In this document: piece after piece, positions 22,803 through 34,054 of the stretch | How positions within the stretch are numbered: the stretch's first letter is position 1 | Layout of the letters: every line of letters begins with the position of its first letter | Source: Hygrocybe punicea | Taxonomy: Eukaryota; Basidiomycota; Agaricomycetes; Agaricales; Hygrophoraceae | Direction: 5' to 3' | NCBI GenBank assembly: GCA_963556145.1 | Contig: OY744470.1 | Span: 620,001-684,000, forward strand | Length of the DNA: 64,000 nucleotides | The notes under the pieces: model-generated | Told to the model about the DNA's origin: nothing | The model's input: only the letters and a program-made list of their open reading frames with translations | Databases searched by the model: none | Program-made: the position numbers and the translations under genes

Positions 22803-23500
22803 GAAGGGAAAAATTCCAAGTACAAAGATGATGTCATCTGCATTGGGCAAAGGACCGACTCACTTTTTTGTTCTGTTTGCAAAATATTTTGTTGCAAGTA
22901 CAAGAACGTCAACAGGAGCTATGCCTTTGTGAGATTTATCATCATTTTTAATCGTCGGCTTTTCACTCGGAATGATTTTACTGGTTGTATATAGTCATAA
23001 AAGGATTTATATTGTGTAAATGTATCCAACTGGATTATGCAAGATGGGGTTTTCACTGGGCATGAACAAAGATAGGACTTGGAGAATTTCATGAACTCAA
23101 ATGTGAGATGTATTTAGCCTAGGTTTTTGGAGACCTGTGTAGTATCAGCTTGATTTTTAGAGGAATATCTAGTGGGCACACAGAGCTGCATAGTGCTCTC
23201 AAGTGCTACATAATCAAGGGTTTGCTATGGCTGCTATGAATTTGCTATGCCTACTATGGAATTTGGGCAAATGCTATGGCCCAAACCGGGTTTTGCTGAT
23301 GTATAGGACGTACACAGTAGATACATGTAATCTCAATCCGAGAGATGGTAGATACCACAAACATAGACATGCACGCGTATGGTATACAGGAATTGTTCCA
23401 ATTAATGCGGTGGAATTAGTAATGGGAGAGTGTGAGAGCGAGGCGGACAGCAAGATAGAGAGCAAACAAGCCGATCCAGTAGTAGTCCCTGTCATGATTG
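22803..23500. other. No supported gene
   Basis: AT-rich sequence with a local ATGGCTGCTATGAATTTGCT-type triplet-like repeat near 23220-23280. A 102-aa plus-strand frame (23203-23511) has no recognisable domain and lies antisense to the tail of the next gene. Confidence 0.4.
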
Positions 23501-24261
23501 TCAAGACGTAATATCTCGGAAAGGGGAAAGAGTGGTCGTGGTAGTGGTCATGGCGGCATCTCGAGGATGATCTTGGTTGATACTATCACTTGTACGTTCG
23601 TCGTTTTCTTCAGAATAATCTGGATACGAGGCAACCACCCAAACCGGTGTCGTCAGCTGAGACCAACTCCAAGAATGCCAACCTCCCGGTCCGGGTGGAG
23701 TTATATCCCGCTTCATTTTGCGTCGTGAACGAAACAAATAGTCCTCGAATACCAGATCCGGCAGGCGGAGAGTGGTTAATAAATTTGTCGACGTGGCAGG
23801 TTCGTCCCACCCTGGTGAGGGGGAGTCCTCTTTAATTCGATCGTTTCCGCCCAATTCATCGTCGTCATCAGTTGTCAACGGGGGAGTAGCAGAGCCAACA
23901 GCAGCCGTCGAAGGCCTTTCACTAATTGGGTACTAAAGCGAAACCGCGGCCGTGTCAAATGCATAAGCTTATTATCAAAAGTAGCATTACGTACAGCATC
24001 CTGGGCCTCTCGTCTCTTCTTCATGGCTCCAGCAGGCTTCTTAAGGCATCGCTCTCTGTGCTTTTGCCAGTGGAACGGGTCATAGGTGCTCTTCGGCGAC
24101 AACTTGATGCGGCTCCCGCATCGTTTACAAGAGACAAAGAGAGGACCGAGAACATCAGCCATGGGGTCGTTCCTCAGCCGTTTTTCTCTGGCCTTCTCCG
24201 CCGCGGTTTGAACGAATTCTCCGGGACTGGATGGGGGTTGTAAGGTGGGCAGAAAATCCAA
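23501..24261 (-). CDS. Small putative zinc-binding protein (Agaricomycete type), two frames
   Basis: The first block (24261-23875) contains CKRCGSRIKLSP and, after a W, HRERCLKK, a C-X2-C...H-X3-C pattern. I know this pattern from short Agaricomycete proteins in which a Cys/His knuckle surrounds IKL. The second block (23878-23501) is acidic (DDDDELGG) and continues in another frame, upstream of which SATPPLTT is open. The junction near 23880-23930 needs an intron or a frameshift and I could not settle which. The first exon and true start codon are not clear; the frame begins with a TTG. Function is unknown; a nucleic-acid-binding role is only a guess. It is head to head with the plus-strand gene starting at about 24459. 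Confidence 0.45.
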
Positions 24262-24458
24262 GTCTTCAAGGCATTACCTGGAAGCAATAGAGGACGTATC
24301 ATCTACATTCCCCCCAACACTGCGGAGACCATTTATCAGGGTTGAATCCCACTTGTAACAGAGAGATCAAAAACCGCTCACCTGGGATTCATCATGAATC
24401 CGAAAATTTGGTCATATGAAGGGAAAACCCTTCATGCCCAAGATCACGTGGCATCAAC

Positions 24459-27400
24459 ATGGATGCGATATCCAACGACTTTTCACGCTTGTCTGTTGGC
24501 GATGTACATGCCTCCGCCGAACCTTCCACCACTCCTGCCCTTAGAAAGGTATCGCAGGAGCGCGATGGCTTCACCGATGACGATCACAAGCTACTCGATG
24601 CAAAGATCGAGAAAGCATTTAGCGCATTCCGGGAATTCAATAAGGAACCTGATTTGCCTACAATTCTCTTCAACATCACCGCCGCGGACAACAGACTAGT
24701 AATGTTCTCAACGGACGAAGCAGAGTAACCGCTTCATCGGGAACCCTCCATCGCGAGGGTACTAAGGAACGCGTGGCAAGCAGGGTCGTTCAAGGAAGTA
24801 CGACGAATAGGTGTGTTTGCCGTACCATAACTTGCTAACGTTGAGCTCCTAGGCTCAACACTACACAGACCTTCTCTGGCCGGATGCTCCCAGTGTCTCT
24901 CGTAGGAGTCTGCCACCCACCGCAGACAGAGAGGTCACAAGTGAGCATTGACATGCTTTTGAACATTCCTTGATGATAAGATTATTCTGGTCTAGAACAA
25001 GGTATTGGAATCCCTCTTCGGAGAACTCGAGTTGCCTAACGTATCTGTGCGCTGCAGTGCTCGGCAGAGCGTGGGATAACCTCTATATCGGCGATCTTCA
25101 CGTCCTGGTGCTCAACAACATTTGTGCCTTGAATAAAGCGGAACTCTACGGAAATCAAATTTCCATCATACAGAGCTCCGGCTATGGCAAGTCACGTATG
25201 GTGCACGAACAAGCAAAATTAGTTTTCACTATTCCATTCAACCTTCGACCCGCCCTTGATGATCGAGGTGAGTTGTTCAACTCAATTTCGTCTTGCGAGT
25301 CTTAATCTTCCAATAGATCTCGCCTTTCCACCGGCTGACGATACCATCCGCAACTGTCTCACTCGCGTTCTTGACCTGAACGGGGTCACCAATATGTACC
25401 TTCGATTTTTCATATCCTTGTTTGAAGGTATTCGAAGCGAACTGGAGAAACATAAACCAACGTTTGCGAATTCCCGTATGTTCGCGGCTTGGTGGTCGAC
25501 GCAACTAGTTGAGATTCGTCAGGAACTTTATTCTCGTGTGGCCAACGACACTGGGAAAGACATGTTTACAAAGGTGCGTGAAGAAGCATGTCATAGAAAC
25601 GGGTCTCATGATCGGTGCAGACCGATAACCCCCGTCAATCTACTAGTAGAGATCAAAATATATATGAGGTCGAGCAAACTGCCCTGGAAAATCGAGCCAG
25701 GGGTGAATTGGGAAGACTTTTGAAGCAGCTGCGAGCGTCGTATAGCGGAAAACCCGAATACGCAATTGAAATGGTCATATATTTCGACGAAGCTCATTCA
25801 TTGACGCCACACAAACCACAAGACGAAACCCAGAAGACGTTATATGATGTCTTATGCTCCGTCATAAATGTTTTTTTGAAGTTCCCTGTGTTTGCCATAT
25901 TCCTCTCCACAAATAGTGATTTGGCCGAATTTGCCACGCCTCGAAACCTCGCCAGGTCGGCTCGCATCCGCGAAGGTCAAGCAACGATTCATGCTCCGAT
26001 TACCGAGACGCCCTTTGACTGCTACCCTGATATGCTGATCAGGCCGGAAACAATGTCTCTCGCAGAGACTACCAGCGTAGAGTACTTAGCTCGATTTGGG
26101 AGGCCGTTGTGAGTGTAACTGTACCTTCCTTCCCAAAGTTTTTCCTTCTGTCTGACTCCCATGTAGGTTTTGGACAATGATACAGGCTGCCGGATTGAAA
26201 AAAGATTATGTTTGCCTTCAGGTTATGGAACTCGCGCAGGCGAAGCTTTTGGGCACGCACGATATCAAAACCCAGTTTCCTGCGGTGTCACCCAAGGCGA
26301 AATTGGCTGTGGTGGACTGCATTTTGATGCTAGATTTCGAAGTCCGGCGAGAAAATGTTCAATTGACGGAGGCCTCCTTGGTTGCAAGCCATATGCGGAC
26401 TGCCTTTTCCGTTCCGAAAGACCTTTTGTACCTGCGATCGGGGTATCCGCGGAGCCTATCATAGCAGAAGCTGCTTGCAGACAACTTGCGTCCTGGACCG
26501 AGCAAAAGCCGAACGCGTTCCTCGAGATTGTCAACGAGAATATCACATCCGGGCTGCTGAATTATGGCGAGATGGGTGAACTCGCAGGGCGTGCACTCAT
26601 ATGGGATGCCTACCGGCGCGCCGTACGACATGAGCACCTTACTGCTCAGGACAGTATCAACTATAGCGCTGGATGTCTCTTGACCACCTTCATAGAAATG
26701 CTGTTTGCCGAACCCCACGCGACGATCATCCTTGATTCCCGACCCGACAATCGTAACCAAGGCCCAAACGTTGATCTCCAACCTCAGAAACTTCGGGAGG
26801 CCTTTCAGGGTGCGAAAATACGCTTCACACACTTCGGGAAAATGACGGATGACAGTGGTACGACGACGTACTCCGCCTGGGCAGCGTTCATGAGGAGCAT
26901 GGTTATTACATGCCGCAGTGGGCAACCAACGCTTGATTGTGTGCTTCCCGTACATCTTTGGGACAAAAAACTCTGCGAGTGGGTTATGTCGGGTATTCTT
27001 GTGCAATTTAAGCGGCGCAAGCACGGAGGACACTACTTTATCGACGAGAAAGACGTTGGCTTCTTCCCCAAGGCAAACTGCTCAGGCTGTCCAAATCACA
27101 AGCCCGAACCTCACCCGGATTCACGTCCCTACATCACTCTAATTATGGAGGTTGGTGTGCATCTAATTATGGAGGTTGGTGTGCAAACCTCAATACCGAA
27201 AAATGCAGTCACGAAAACCAAAAGCTCATCCTCACAGAGGAACCCTGCTACTACGCAAAATATCGCATCCAAAAAACCTGCTCACAGCCCAGCGGCACAA
27301 CTCACGACGCCTATGAAAAGATTCACTCAAACTATAATCAGTACCCCGTCTAAAGTTGTCATCGCGAAATCAGGTACTCATCATCACCCTCGTCCTGACC

Positions 27401-27699
27401 ATCCACGTTACAGCATCAAAGCCTATGGTTGTTCCCCGACTGTGTACCGAGGAATCCTCGAAGAGCAAAGGGCAAGTTTTGAGCTTTTACTGCGCTCTCG
27501 TGATTTTCTGGGAGAACATGCTCGGGGAGATGATGCTTCCATCGCCGCTCTCCGAAAAATGAAACCGTTCTGGAGTCGAGGCGCAAATTGCTATCATTGG
27601 ATTGATTGTCCTGAACTCAGCGGTGTACAAGTCCAGTCTGAGGCTCAGGAAGGAGTTTTCCTGTCAGACGTGGAAGACGAGGGAGGTGGTTTTTCTTAG
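24459..27699 (+). pseudogene. P-loop NTPase-like protein of an expanded basidiomycete family, frame-disrupted
   Basis: Likely start ATG 24459 (MDAISNDFSRLSVGDV). A Walker-A-like segment QSSGYGKSR lies near 25170-25195, followed by AKLVFTIPFNLR. An intron (GTGAGT...AATAG) at about 25268-25317 joins to AFPPADDTIRN. A Walker-B-like MVIYFDEAHSL lies near 25770-25800. A second intron (about 26112-26165) precedes FWTMIQAAGLKKD. The C-terminal part (about 26440-27699) includes IIAEAACRQLASW, RFTHFGKM and YITLIMEVGV, ending SDVEDEGGGFS. Near 26435-26450 the frame must shift by one base between SGYP and AEPII, and an earlier frame problem lies near 25040. The family is repeated many times in Agaricomycete genomes; its function is unknown to me. 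A 24-bp in-frame duplication is at 27139-27186. Confidence 0.6.
27139..27186 (+). repeat. 24-bp tandem duplication inside the P-loop gene
   Basis: Two adjacent copies of CTAATTATGGAGGTTGGTG (plus 5 bases) occur, starting at 27139 and 27163. The unit is eight codons (LIMEVGVH), so it keeps the frame. Confidence 0.85.
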
Positions 27700-27794
27700 C
27701 GAAGCCGAAAGGGGGCACCTTATCTTGGGCAACCATCAAAAACTTGGGGCGGAACAGATAAACCCAGGAAAACCCCGTATTTTTAGTTTGATTA

Positions 27795-27898
27795 CAGCTG
27801 TTTTCAGCAAGTATTGGAATCACGATTTTTGAATGGTGGCTGTGTCTCTCTAAATAAGGAAGCTGCCGAGAACCCGAACACACATTCGTAGTCCGATA
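27795..27898 (+). repeat. Left TIR of the 3.0-kb Tc1-type element
   Basis: Begins CAGCTGTTTTCAGC and ends GTCCGATA. It is the reverse complement of 30721-30824 except for about three substitutions. Confidence 0.9.
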
Positions 27899-27947
27899 GT
27901 ATGCAGTAAACTTAGTTTATTTTCCACTGTACTAGTTGTCGCCAACT

Positions 27948-29538
27948 ATGGAAGAAGAGGATGCAACATCAAATGCGACCTCTGAAGCAGACGAAAATCC
28001 GCCAGCACAACGGCCTCCTCAAGAGTTCTCACTCCAACTTGTCTACTATATACCGACTAAAGGGAAACGGGGAAACAAGGGGGCAAAGAAGGAGATTCGA
28101 GGCAAGGATCTTCACTTCGCGTGTACCGGCATGAATTATCTCGACTTCCTGAAAGCTCTCCTCAAGCGCTATGGAGAGTCAAAATACAAAATCACCACAA
28201 CACAACGTTTTGCGTTCAAGCTCTACCACCCGGGGAGATCGTGCGTCTTTTTTTTTACACACTCATCAGTACTAATCTTGTAATCAGGAAAACCGATGCA
28301 CTGGATATCGATTGTGAGAGCGAATATCGTGAGATGGTCAAGAAGCTGCATACCTTCAAATGGAAGAAGGTCAACATCATCTTCGACATGGAAGAGATCA
28401 AAAAGTGGTGCCTTGCTAGTGCAGTGGTAGGTATTTGCCCTCAATCCCTGCTTTCTACTGATCATTTTTCTAGGATGAGAATGGGTCAGAGGATGAAAAC
28501 AACGACGCTGAGGCATCAGGACTTACAGCGGAACTATCTGAATTAGATCGGAATCTTGCACGAATCTGGGTCCTACTCAAAAACAAGTACATCAATGACC
28601 ATGACAATTGTTACACATATGTGTGCGCAGATGGATCCAAACTTCGACTCACTCCATTTATGATGCATGAGTGGGCACTTGCGATCGTGAGTTCAATGTT
28701 TACGAATTTGGTGCAAGGCTGATATCCATCTCAGCATGAGGGAAAGGCAACGGTTCTTGAGCCACCCGGCACACAAACGTTTGATCAAGCCTACCGGGGC
28801 ACTCCTCGCAATCGGTTCACAAAGGATTTAGTCAAACCAACGGACAGTCCAAGTCCCACCAAGCCAACCTCAGATCTCGCTGCAGTAGCGCAAATTATTT
28901 CATCCCTCACACAAGCCATATGACCTGGCCCCTCTTCCCAAGACACCCCAGTAAAAGCCGTGTTGCAAACGACAAAGCCATCATCTCCACCACTCACACA
29001 CAGCCCTTCTGATATCCGCCGCTTTCTCAACTACGCAGAGGAGAGATTAGGTGTCGAGGGTGCCTCAAATTACGCTATACCTCTACAGCTCAAGCGCTAT
29101 GGCCCAGATATACTACCCGACGTTGCGCTCAGTGATCTTACAGCTGCAGATGTTGGGATACCCCCTGGTGACACACTTCGGCTCAAACGAGGCAGCAGTG
29201 ACTGGTGGAACCACATGGCAAAACGTCAGTGAGAGGCAGAGAAATCTACCAGCCAGTCTGGCCCAGATGTGACCAATTCTTGGGACAGTCTGCAACCAGC
29301 AAAACGGCACCACAGCGGATCGGGGATAAACGCCGAGGAACCTGTTAGGTATGAGATGCGATGGCCTGACCGGGGCAGTCAGCATTTTTATGGTCCACGT
29401 ATGGTGCGAGGAAATAGGTCAGCTCATGAAGATCTTGTTTGGTACTTCTGCGAGGCTCGTAATGATTGGTATCCAATTCCCACCGGCTTCGTTGCACCTC
29501 ATCCAAGTCGTCAAATTGATGATGATCCGTTTGCGTAG
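27948..29538 (+). pseudogene. Agaricomycete-specific protein with C-terminal SAM-like segment, inside a Tc1 element; two in-frame TGA
   Basis: ATG 27948 is followed by exon 1 to 28240. Intron 28241-28287 (47 nt, GTGCGT...TAATCAG, branch TACTAAT) joins GRS to KTDALDID. A second intron begins at GTAGGT near 28427 and ends TTTCTAG near 28473, leading into an acidic DENGSEDENND stretch. A third (GTGAGT...CTCAG) lies at about 28688-28733. The blocks LTPFMMHEWALAI, SPSDIRRFLNYAEERLGV and LKRYGPDILPDV fit a family that is repeated in many Agaricomycetes. The C-terminal part resembles a SAM-type helical fold and ends in DDDPFA. All introns keep frame, but TGA at 28921-28923 and 29230-29232 interrupt it; both would fit CGA (Arg) decay. 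Function is unknown to me. It lies inside transposon TIRs, so it may be captured cargo. Confidence 0.7.
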
Positions 29539-29627
29539 TTATACTCATTAGATAGTGGTTTTTTTATGCTCAAATATATCCAGTTTTGTCACCGTCATAA
29601 ATTGGAAAGCAAAAGTACAAAACAACG

Positions 29628-30687
29628 CTAGATATAACCACTATTGCGGAACCACCCTGCAGCCATGGAAGAAGTTATTGTATTACATGCCTCTACTATA
29701 TTGTACAGCCCTTCAGTTCCATCATGAGACCGATGGCGGCGGAGCCAGGATTTGATCGAGGAGAACATATGTTCAATTGGGTTGAAGTCTGGCGAATACG
29801 GCGGAAGGAAGACAAGTTTACATACTAGATAATAGAAAAATGTTAGCATAACAACGAAGAGCATAGTGGAGGTACCTACATGCTTGATCTTCAATGAGTT
29901 CCCGAATTTCTTCTGCATGGTGTGTGTTACAGTTGTCGAGTACAAGTACACTTCGAGGGCCAGGAAAAGGATTGGTGAGAGGGATCTAACATTCATCAGT
30001 CTCAAAATAATCCATCAAATCTCAGGGACTTACCACGAATTCGGTCAGGAATTGCATGAAGCGAGCTGAGGTCACAGAGCCTTGTATGATGTCGTATGTG
30101 ATGATACCACCCAGCGTGAGGACAGGGAGTATGGTATATCATTTGCCACGGACAAACTGTTGGCGCTGCACACATCGACTTCCCGCCTTTGCCCAACCTG
30201 AACAGCGAGCAATCGTCCACCTATCCACCGCTGATTCATCTGTAAACATCAACATATCTGGGTTGGTGATGATTTGGCCGATGTAGTTCATGTATGCAGC
30301 ACGACGAATGCGATCCCGTTCGATAGCTACTCAGGAGACCTTCTTGTTGGTATAGTCAATATGGTGTAGTGTGCGTGTGAGGGTTGGCAGGGATACTGAT
30401 ATCTTCCTTTGATGATAAAGATGGTCTTGGATCTCGTCTAGGAACAGTGTTGGGTGTTGGTGAAGTAGGGAGACAATGAATTTGACATCAGGAATTGTGA
30501 GTTTGCGTCGGCGTTGAACGCGATGAGGATTGAAGCAAAGGCCGTATTTTTGATGGAATTGGAGAGCATGGTAAGCAGTGGACTTCCGGAGACCAAGAAC
30601 TTTGCAGATTACATTGAGAGACATGCCCTGCTGGTGGTACAGGATGGGGACACGGTCCTTGAGGGCTTGGGGGACATGCTTGGGCAT
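29628..30687 (-). pseudogene. Tc1/mariner-like transposase of the 3.0-kb element, with one in-frame TGA
   Basis: ATG at 30687 (MPKHVPQALKDRV) opens a helix-turn-helix DNA-binding region with STAYHALQFHQKYG. The frame reaches TGA at 30331-30333 directly after TNKKVS and continues in frame as VAIERDRIRRA. Next come MFTDESAVDRW (first catalytic Asp), GSVTSARFMQFL, a short intron near 29990-30030, VLVLDNCNTHHAEEI (second Asp), another intron (GTAGGT...TATCTAG, about 29828-29875), then LPPYSPDFNPIEHMF (third acidic residue, Glu) and a C-terminal end at 29628. All three DDE blocks are present. Apart from the TGA the gene looks complete, so it was lost recently. Confidence 0.75.
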
Positions 30688-30720
30688 GGCAAGCGACGAG
30701 CGATAAAGTTTGTTATTCCG

Positions 30721-30824
30721 TATCGGACTATGAATGTGTGTTCGGGTTCTCGGCAGCTTCCTTATTTAGAGAGACACAGCCACCATTCAAAAATCGTGAT
30801 TCCAATACTCGCTGAAAACGGCTG
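30721..30824 (-). repeat. Right TIR of the 3.0-kb Tc1-type element
   Basis: The reverse complement begins CAGCCGTTTTCAGC and matches 27795-27898 over 104 bp. TA follows on the outer side. Confidence 0.9.
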
Positions 30825-31917
30825 TAAGGCAGCGAAAAGTCGAATTAGATAATTTATTGCCATTTTCATAAATAATGACACCTAGAGAGAAGTGATCTAG
30901 TAAAAGAAGAATTCGGAATCACATGAATAGTCAAAAAAGAATAATATTTATCCTTATTCAGAATCTGTAAGTTCAATGACATCGCACTCTGGTTCAGAGT
31001 CAGTGATCTCAATCACGTCATCAACAAGAGGTCGGATACGCTTTCGAGCCCTTGCCAGACTAGTGAATACTTTGCGTTTCCTGGAAGATTGATGAGGCAA
31101 TGAAGGTGGATGTGATGGTGTTAATTCGTAAGATAAATTATCCTTGGTGCCTGAGAGCAGGCCATGAGGGTGAGACAAAGATGGCCCTGGAGATGAGGGT
31201 GGGGGAGAAGGATATTGCTTCCCTTGAATAAACTTTCACATGAGACACAGTTTCAGCGATATCATGCCAAAAACGTACATGCAGCTTCCTTGCCCTTACC
31301 CTCCATGGGCTTCCCTGCATCCTTCATTTTGGGCTTTATCCCCGATCTCACTCTCACCTTCAACCTATTTGCCCTGACTACTCCCGTGTCGGTTGCAATT
31401 GTTTGACTTTTCTTCTTCTTGATAGCTATTTCAATATAATAAGCTGGGGAGTAATAAATCACTCACCAGCGTCCGCGCCTGAGCCATTGCTACATCGAAC
31501 TCGGCTAGGTGCGTCCTCAGTTCATCCTGGACTTCCTTGCTATGCGGATGAAGGTGGTGGTGGATCATTGTTCCGAGAATAGGACACTAGTTGGAACTGT
31601 GAATATATCAATAGTTTTTTTGCAGGATACTAAAGCTTACAAAATGGTACAGACGACCAATATGAGCTGGGGTTTTTTTGCCCATGTTTACCTTGACGGG
31701 ATGGGTATGACCGCAGTTTCCAACAACTACATGTGGGTCAGGTTCGGGGGCAATGGAGCGCAAGAATGCTTCTCTTCGTGACATGGGGAAAATAGATCAT
31801 ACGTAGGGATGACCACGGGTCTTGAATGGGTCGGCTCGGCTGACACCGCACCCATACCCGTGAACACCTTACCCGGGGCGGTTTTGACCCGCATTGCACC
31901 CGAACATCCACGGGTCA

Positions 31918-31949
31918 CGACGGTACACCTTACCTGTGGTGTACCGTCG
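31918..31949. other. Perfect 12-bp stem, 8-nt loop hairpin
   Basis: CGACGGTACACC (31918-31929) and GGTGTACCGTCG (31938-31949) are exact inverted repeats around TTACCTGT. No T-run follows, and this is a eukaryote-type locus, so a bacterial terminator is not implied. Confidence 0.8.
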
Positions 31950-32084
31950 CGTCCTGCCATCCACCACAGCCCCTGTTCCGCTCTGCAACCTCGCAGATGC
32001 AGCGCCGGTGTCAATTGATGCGACGTGCTTGTCCGTGAGGTGATCAACATGGGGAACGAGGGGGGCATGTGCTGTCGGACGCAT

Positions 32085-32365
32085 TGTAGCACGTCTGCGA
32101 GGTGGACAAGAGGGGGATGAGAGGGGGACGCGTCGCCGTCGTCGCTGTTGCGTGTCCACAAGGTGGACGAAGGGGGACGCGTCGTTGTTGCGTGTCCGCG
32201 AGGTGGACAAAGGCCTGGGCCAGGGGACGCGTTGTTGTTGTTGTTGCATGTCCACGAGGTGGACGAGAGGGGGTGCATCGTTGTTGTTGCTTGTCCACGA
32301 GGTGGACGAGAGGGGCACGCGTTGTTGTTGTTGCGTGTCCGCGAGGTGGACAAGAGGGCGATGCC
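32085..32365. repeat. GC-rich minisatellite with repeated small hairpins
   Basis: About six units share TGTCC[AG]CGAGGTGGAC followed by AAGAGGGG or similar, then ACGCGTTGTTGTTG-type sequence; units run about 40-60 bp. GTCCAC-GAG-GTGGAC is itself a 6-bp stem with a 3-nt loop. The reading frames in all six phases over this stretch follow from the repeat. Confidence 0.8.
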
Positions 32366-34054
32366 TCTGTGAAAATCGATTAAAAATTACAACTAGAAAA
32401 GATTAATGCACATACTGGGAGATGTATCCATTCCACTTGCTGTGGTCGTTGAGAAGGACACATAGTCCTTATACAGTTGGGCCCAAAATTTGGACTCGCG
32501 AATCACCATTCCAATAGCACCAACATATCGCTCCCATTCTCCTTGAAGTAGTGCACCCTGTATAACCTTGACCGGCTTTGTATTGCCACCAATCTTGGGC
32601 TCATCGAGAATGCAGGACTCCACTATGATGACCGATGTAAAGATCGTCGGCATTCCACCTCCGACTGCATGAAAGAAGTTGCGACCAAAAGCACCAGTGG
32701 AGATATGGGCAGGGTTATCACGAGAGAGATTAGAGTACCTCCCAGATCTATCAAAGGTAATGGCGGAAAGCAATAACCTATATTATATCAAATGAATTGA
32801 CTGGATCCACCTGAAACTGTCTTTGAAACAACGTACTTTCTGTTGATCTTGTAGTTGTCAGTGATAATATCACTGAACTGTGGGTTGCCATTTCCAATTG
32901 CACTGGACTAGGATACCATCGCTGCTGCCCTATATAGTTATGAGTAAATGACAAGGGTATGACTGCAATGACATACTTGATGTTGACACAGTCTTGGTAG
33001 GTGTCAACAAGTTGAGGATCCCTCGTGCCAATATCAGACTCATCAACATTCAGAGATGGTAAACTAGATTCACGACATCTACATCAAACACCATGGTGTA
33101 ATAACATCCAACACACCTGGTGACCTACGTCAGCGCATAGGTCAGATCTCCTTCATCGCCACTGGAGCCTTTATCATCATCGGTATCATCGAGCATGATG
33201 GCCTTCGTGGACTTGGACTTCTTGGATGGAGTATTAGAAACACTGTTACGATTAATGAATGAGAATATTCATATCTGCAGGTAAAATACACACGAAATTG
33301 GCTTATCGGGGTTCTTCATTAAGGCTACTTTGCGACGATGCCTAAACAGTCAAACGATTTGTTTGAACAAATGGATGTGTCTATGATAACCGAACAACTC
33401 ACTTAGAACCGTAATCCTCTTCCTCTTCCTCCTCTTCCTCACCATCTCATGATTAATTAGATGCAGCTTTCAATTTCTTGGAGGGGGAAGGCGTTTTACT
33501 ATGGATAACCTGTCAATGATGAGACAACACCTATGAAAAATATTTACACATCGTCATCATTGTCGGTAACATTGGGAGATGACATTTGACATTTCTTTCC
33601 ACTGTAACAGATTGATATCATGTTAGATATATTTGATATTGAAACACTAACACGTCTTTAACGTTGTGAAACTTGACGGAATGCCCAGGAGGATATTAAT
33701 ATTTGTTAACTCATATTAGATAACAATGATATGTGATTATAGATACCTTGTGAGCGTTGACGGTGCCATTACACTGCCAGTGCTTTGAATACTGACGGCA
33801 TCATCATTAGCATCGGACAAAGCCACACTGTCCATTCGTCAAAAATAGATAATGAATAAAACGATGACACATACATATCATCATCAGCCCAAGTCTTGAT
33901 AACCGTCTTTCACTTCTCGGTTGTTGCAGAAGGCCGTCTTTAGTGCATGCAATAGAAACTTCAGTAATACCGAGTAAAATAGGGACACATACATGGCGGC
34001 CTTGGGTTTTGCTTTCGAGTTTGATTTCGTGGCAGTGGACTTCTTGGGAGGCAT

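Larger units (their letters stand above)
27795..30824 (-). mobile_element. Tc1/mariner-type DNA transposon with 104-bp TIRs and an internal host-like gene (3.0 kb)
   Basis: TA dinucleotides (27793-27794 and 30825-30826) flank 104-bp inverted repeats that differ at about three positions. On the minus strand, next to the right repeat, lies a Tc1-like transposase (30687-29628). On the plus strand, next to the left repeat, is a multi-exon gene of a basidiomycete family (27948-29538) not related to transposases. The two genes converge. High TIR identity suggests fairly recent movement, though the transposase now has an in-frame TGA. Confidence 0.85.
30957..34054 (-). pseudogene. Multi-exon Agaricomycete-type gene with acidic N-terminus and two SIM-like motifs at the C-terminus, probably broken
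   Basis: The likely start is at 34054 (MPPKKSTATKSNSKAKPKAA), a Lys-rich beginning. Short exons with acidic runs (for example EEEEEEEDYGSK near 33420) and nuclear-type basic stretches follow. A central block at 32773-32393 reads PVKVIQGALLQGEWERYVGA then FWAQLYKDYVSF, a segment I know from an expanded Agaricomycete family of unknown function. The last exon (31178-30957) ends DDVIEITDSE...DVIELTDSE, two copies of a SUMO-interaction-like motif (hydrophobic-x-hydrophobic next to acids). Exon boundaries are only partly clear, stops occur between blocks (for example near 33450 and 33130), and the stretch 31800-32390 holds a hairpin and a GC-rich minisatellite that look inserted. Confidence 0.45.

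Noticed and set aside
31918..31949. Hairpin as a Rho-independent terminator
   Set aside because: The window is eukaryotic, there is no T-run after the stem and no gene ends there.
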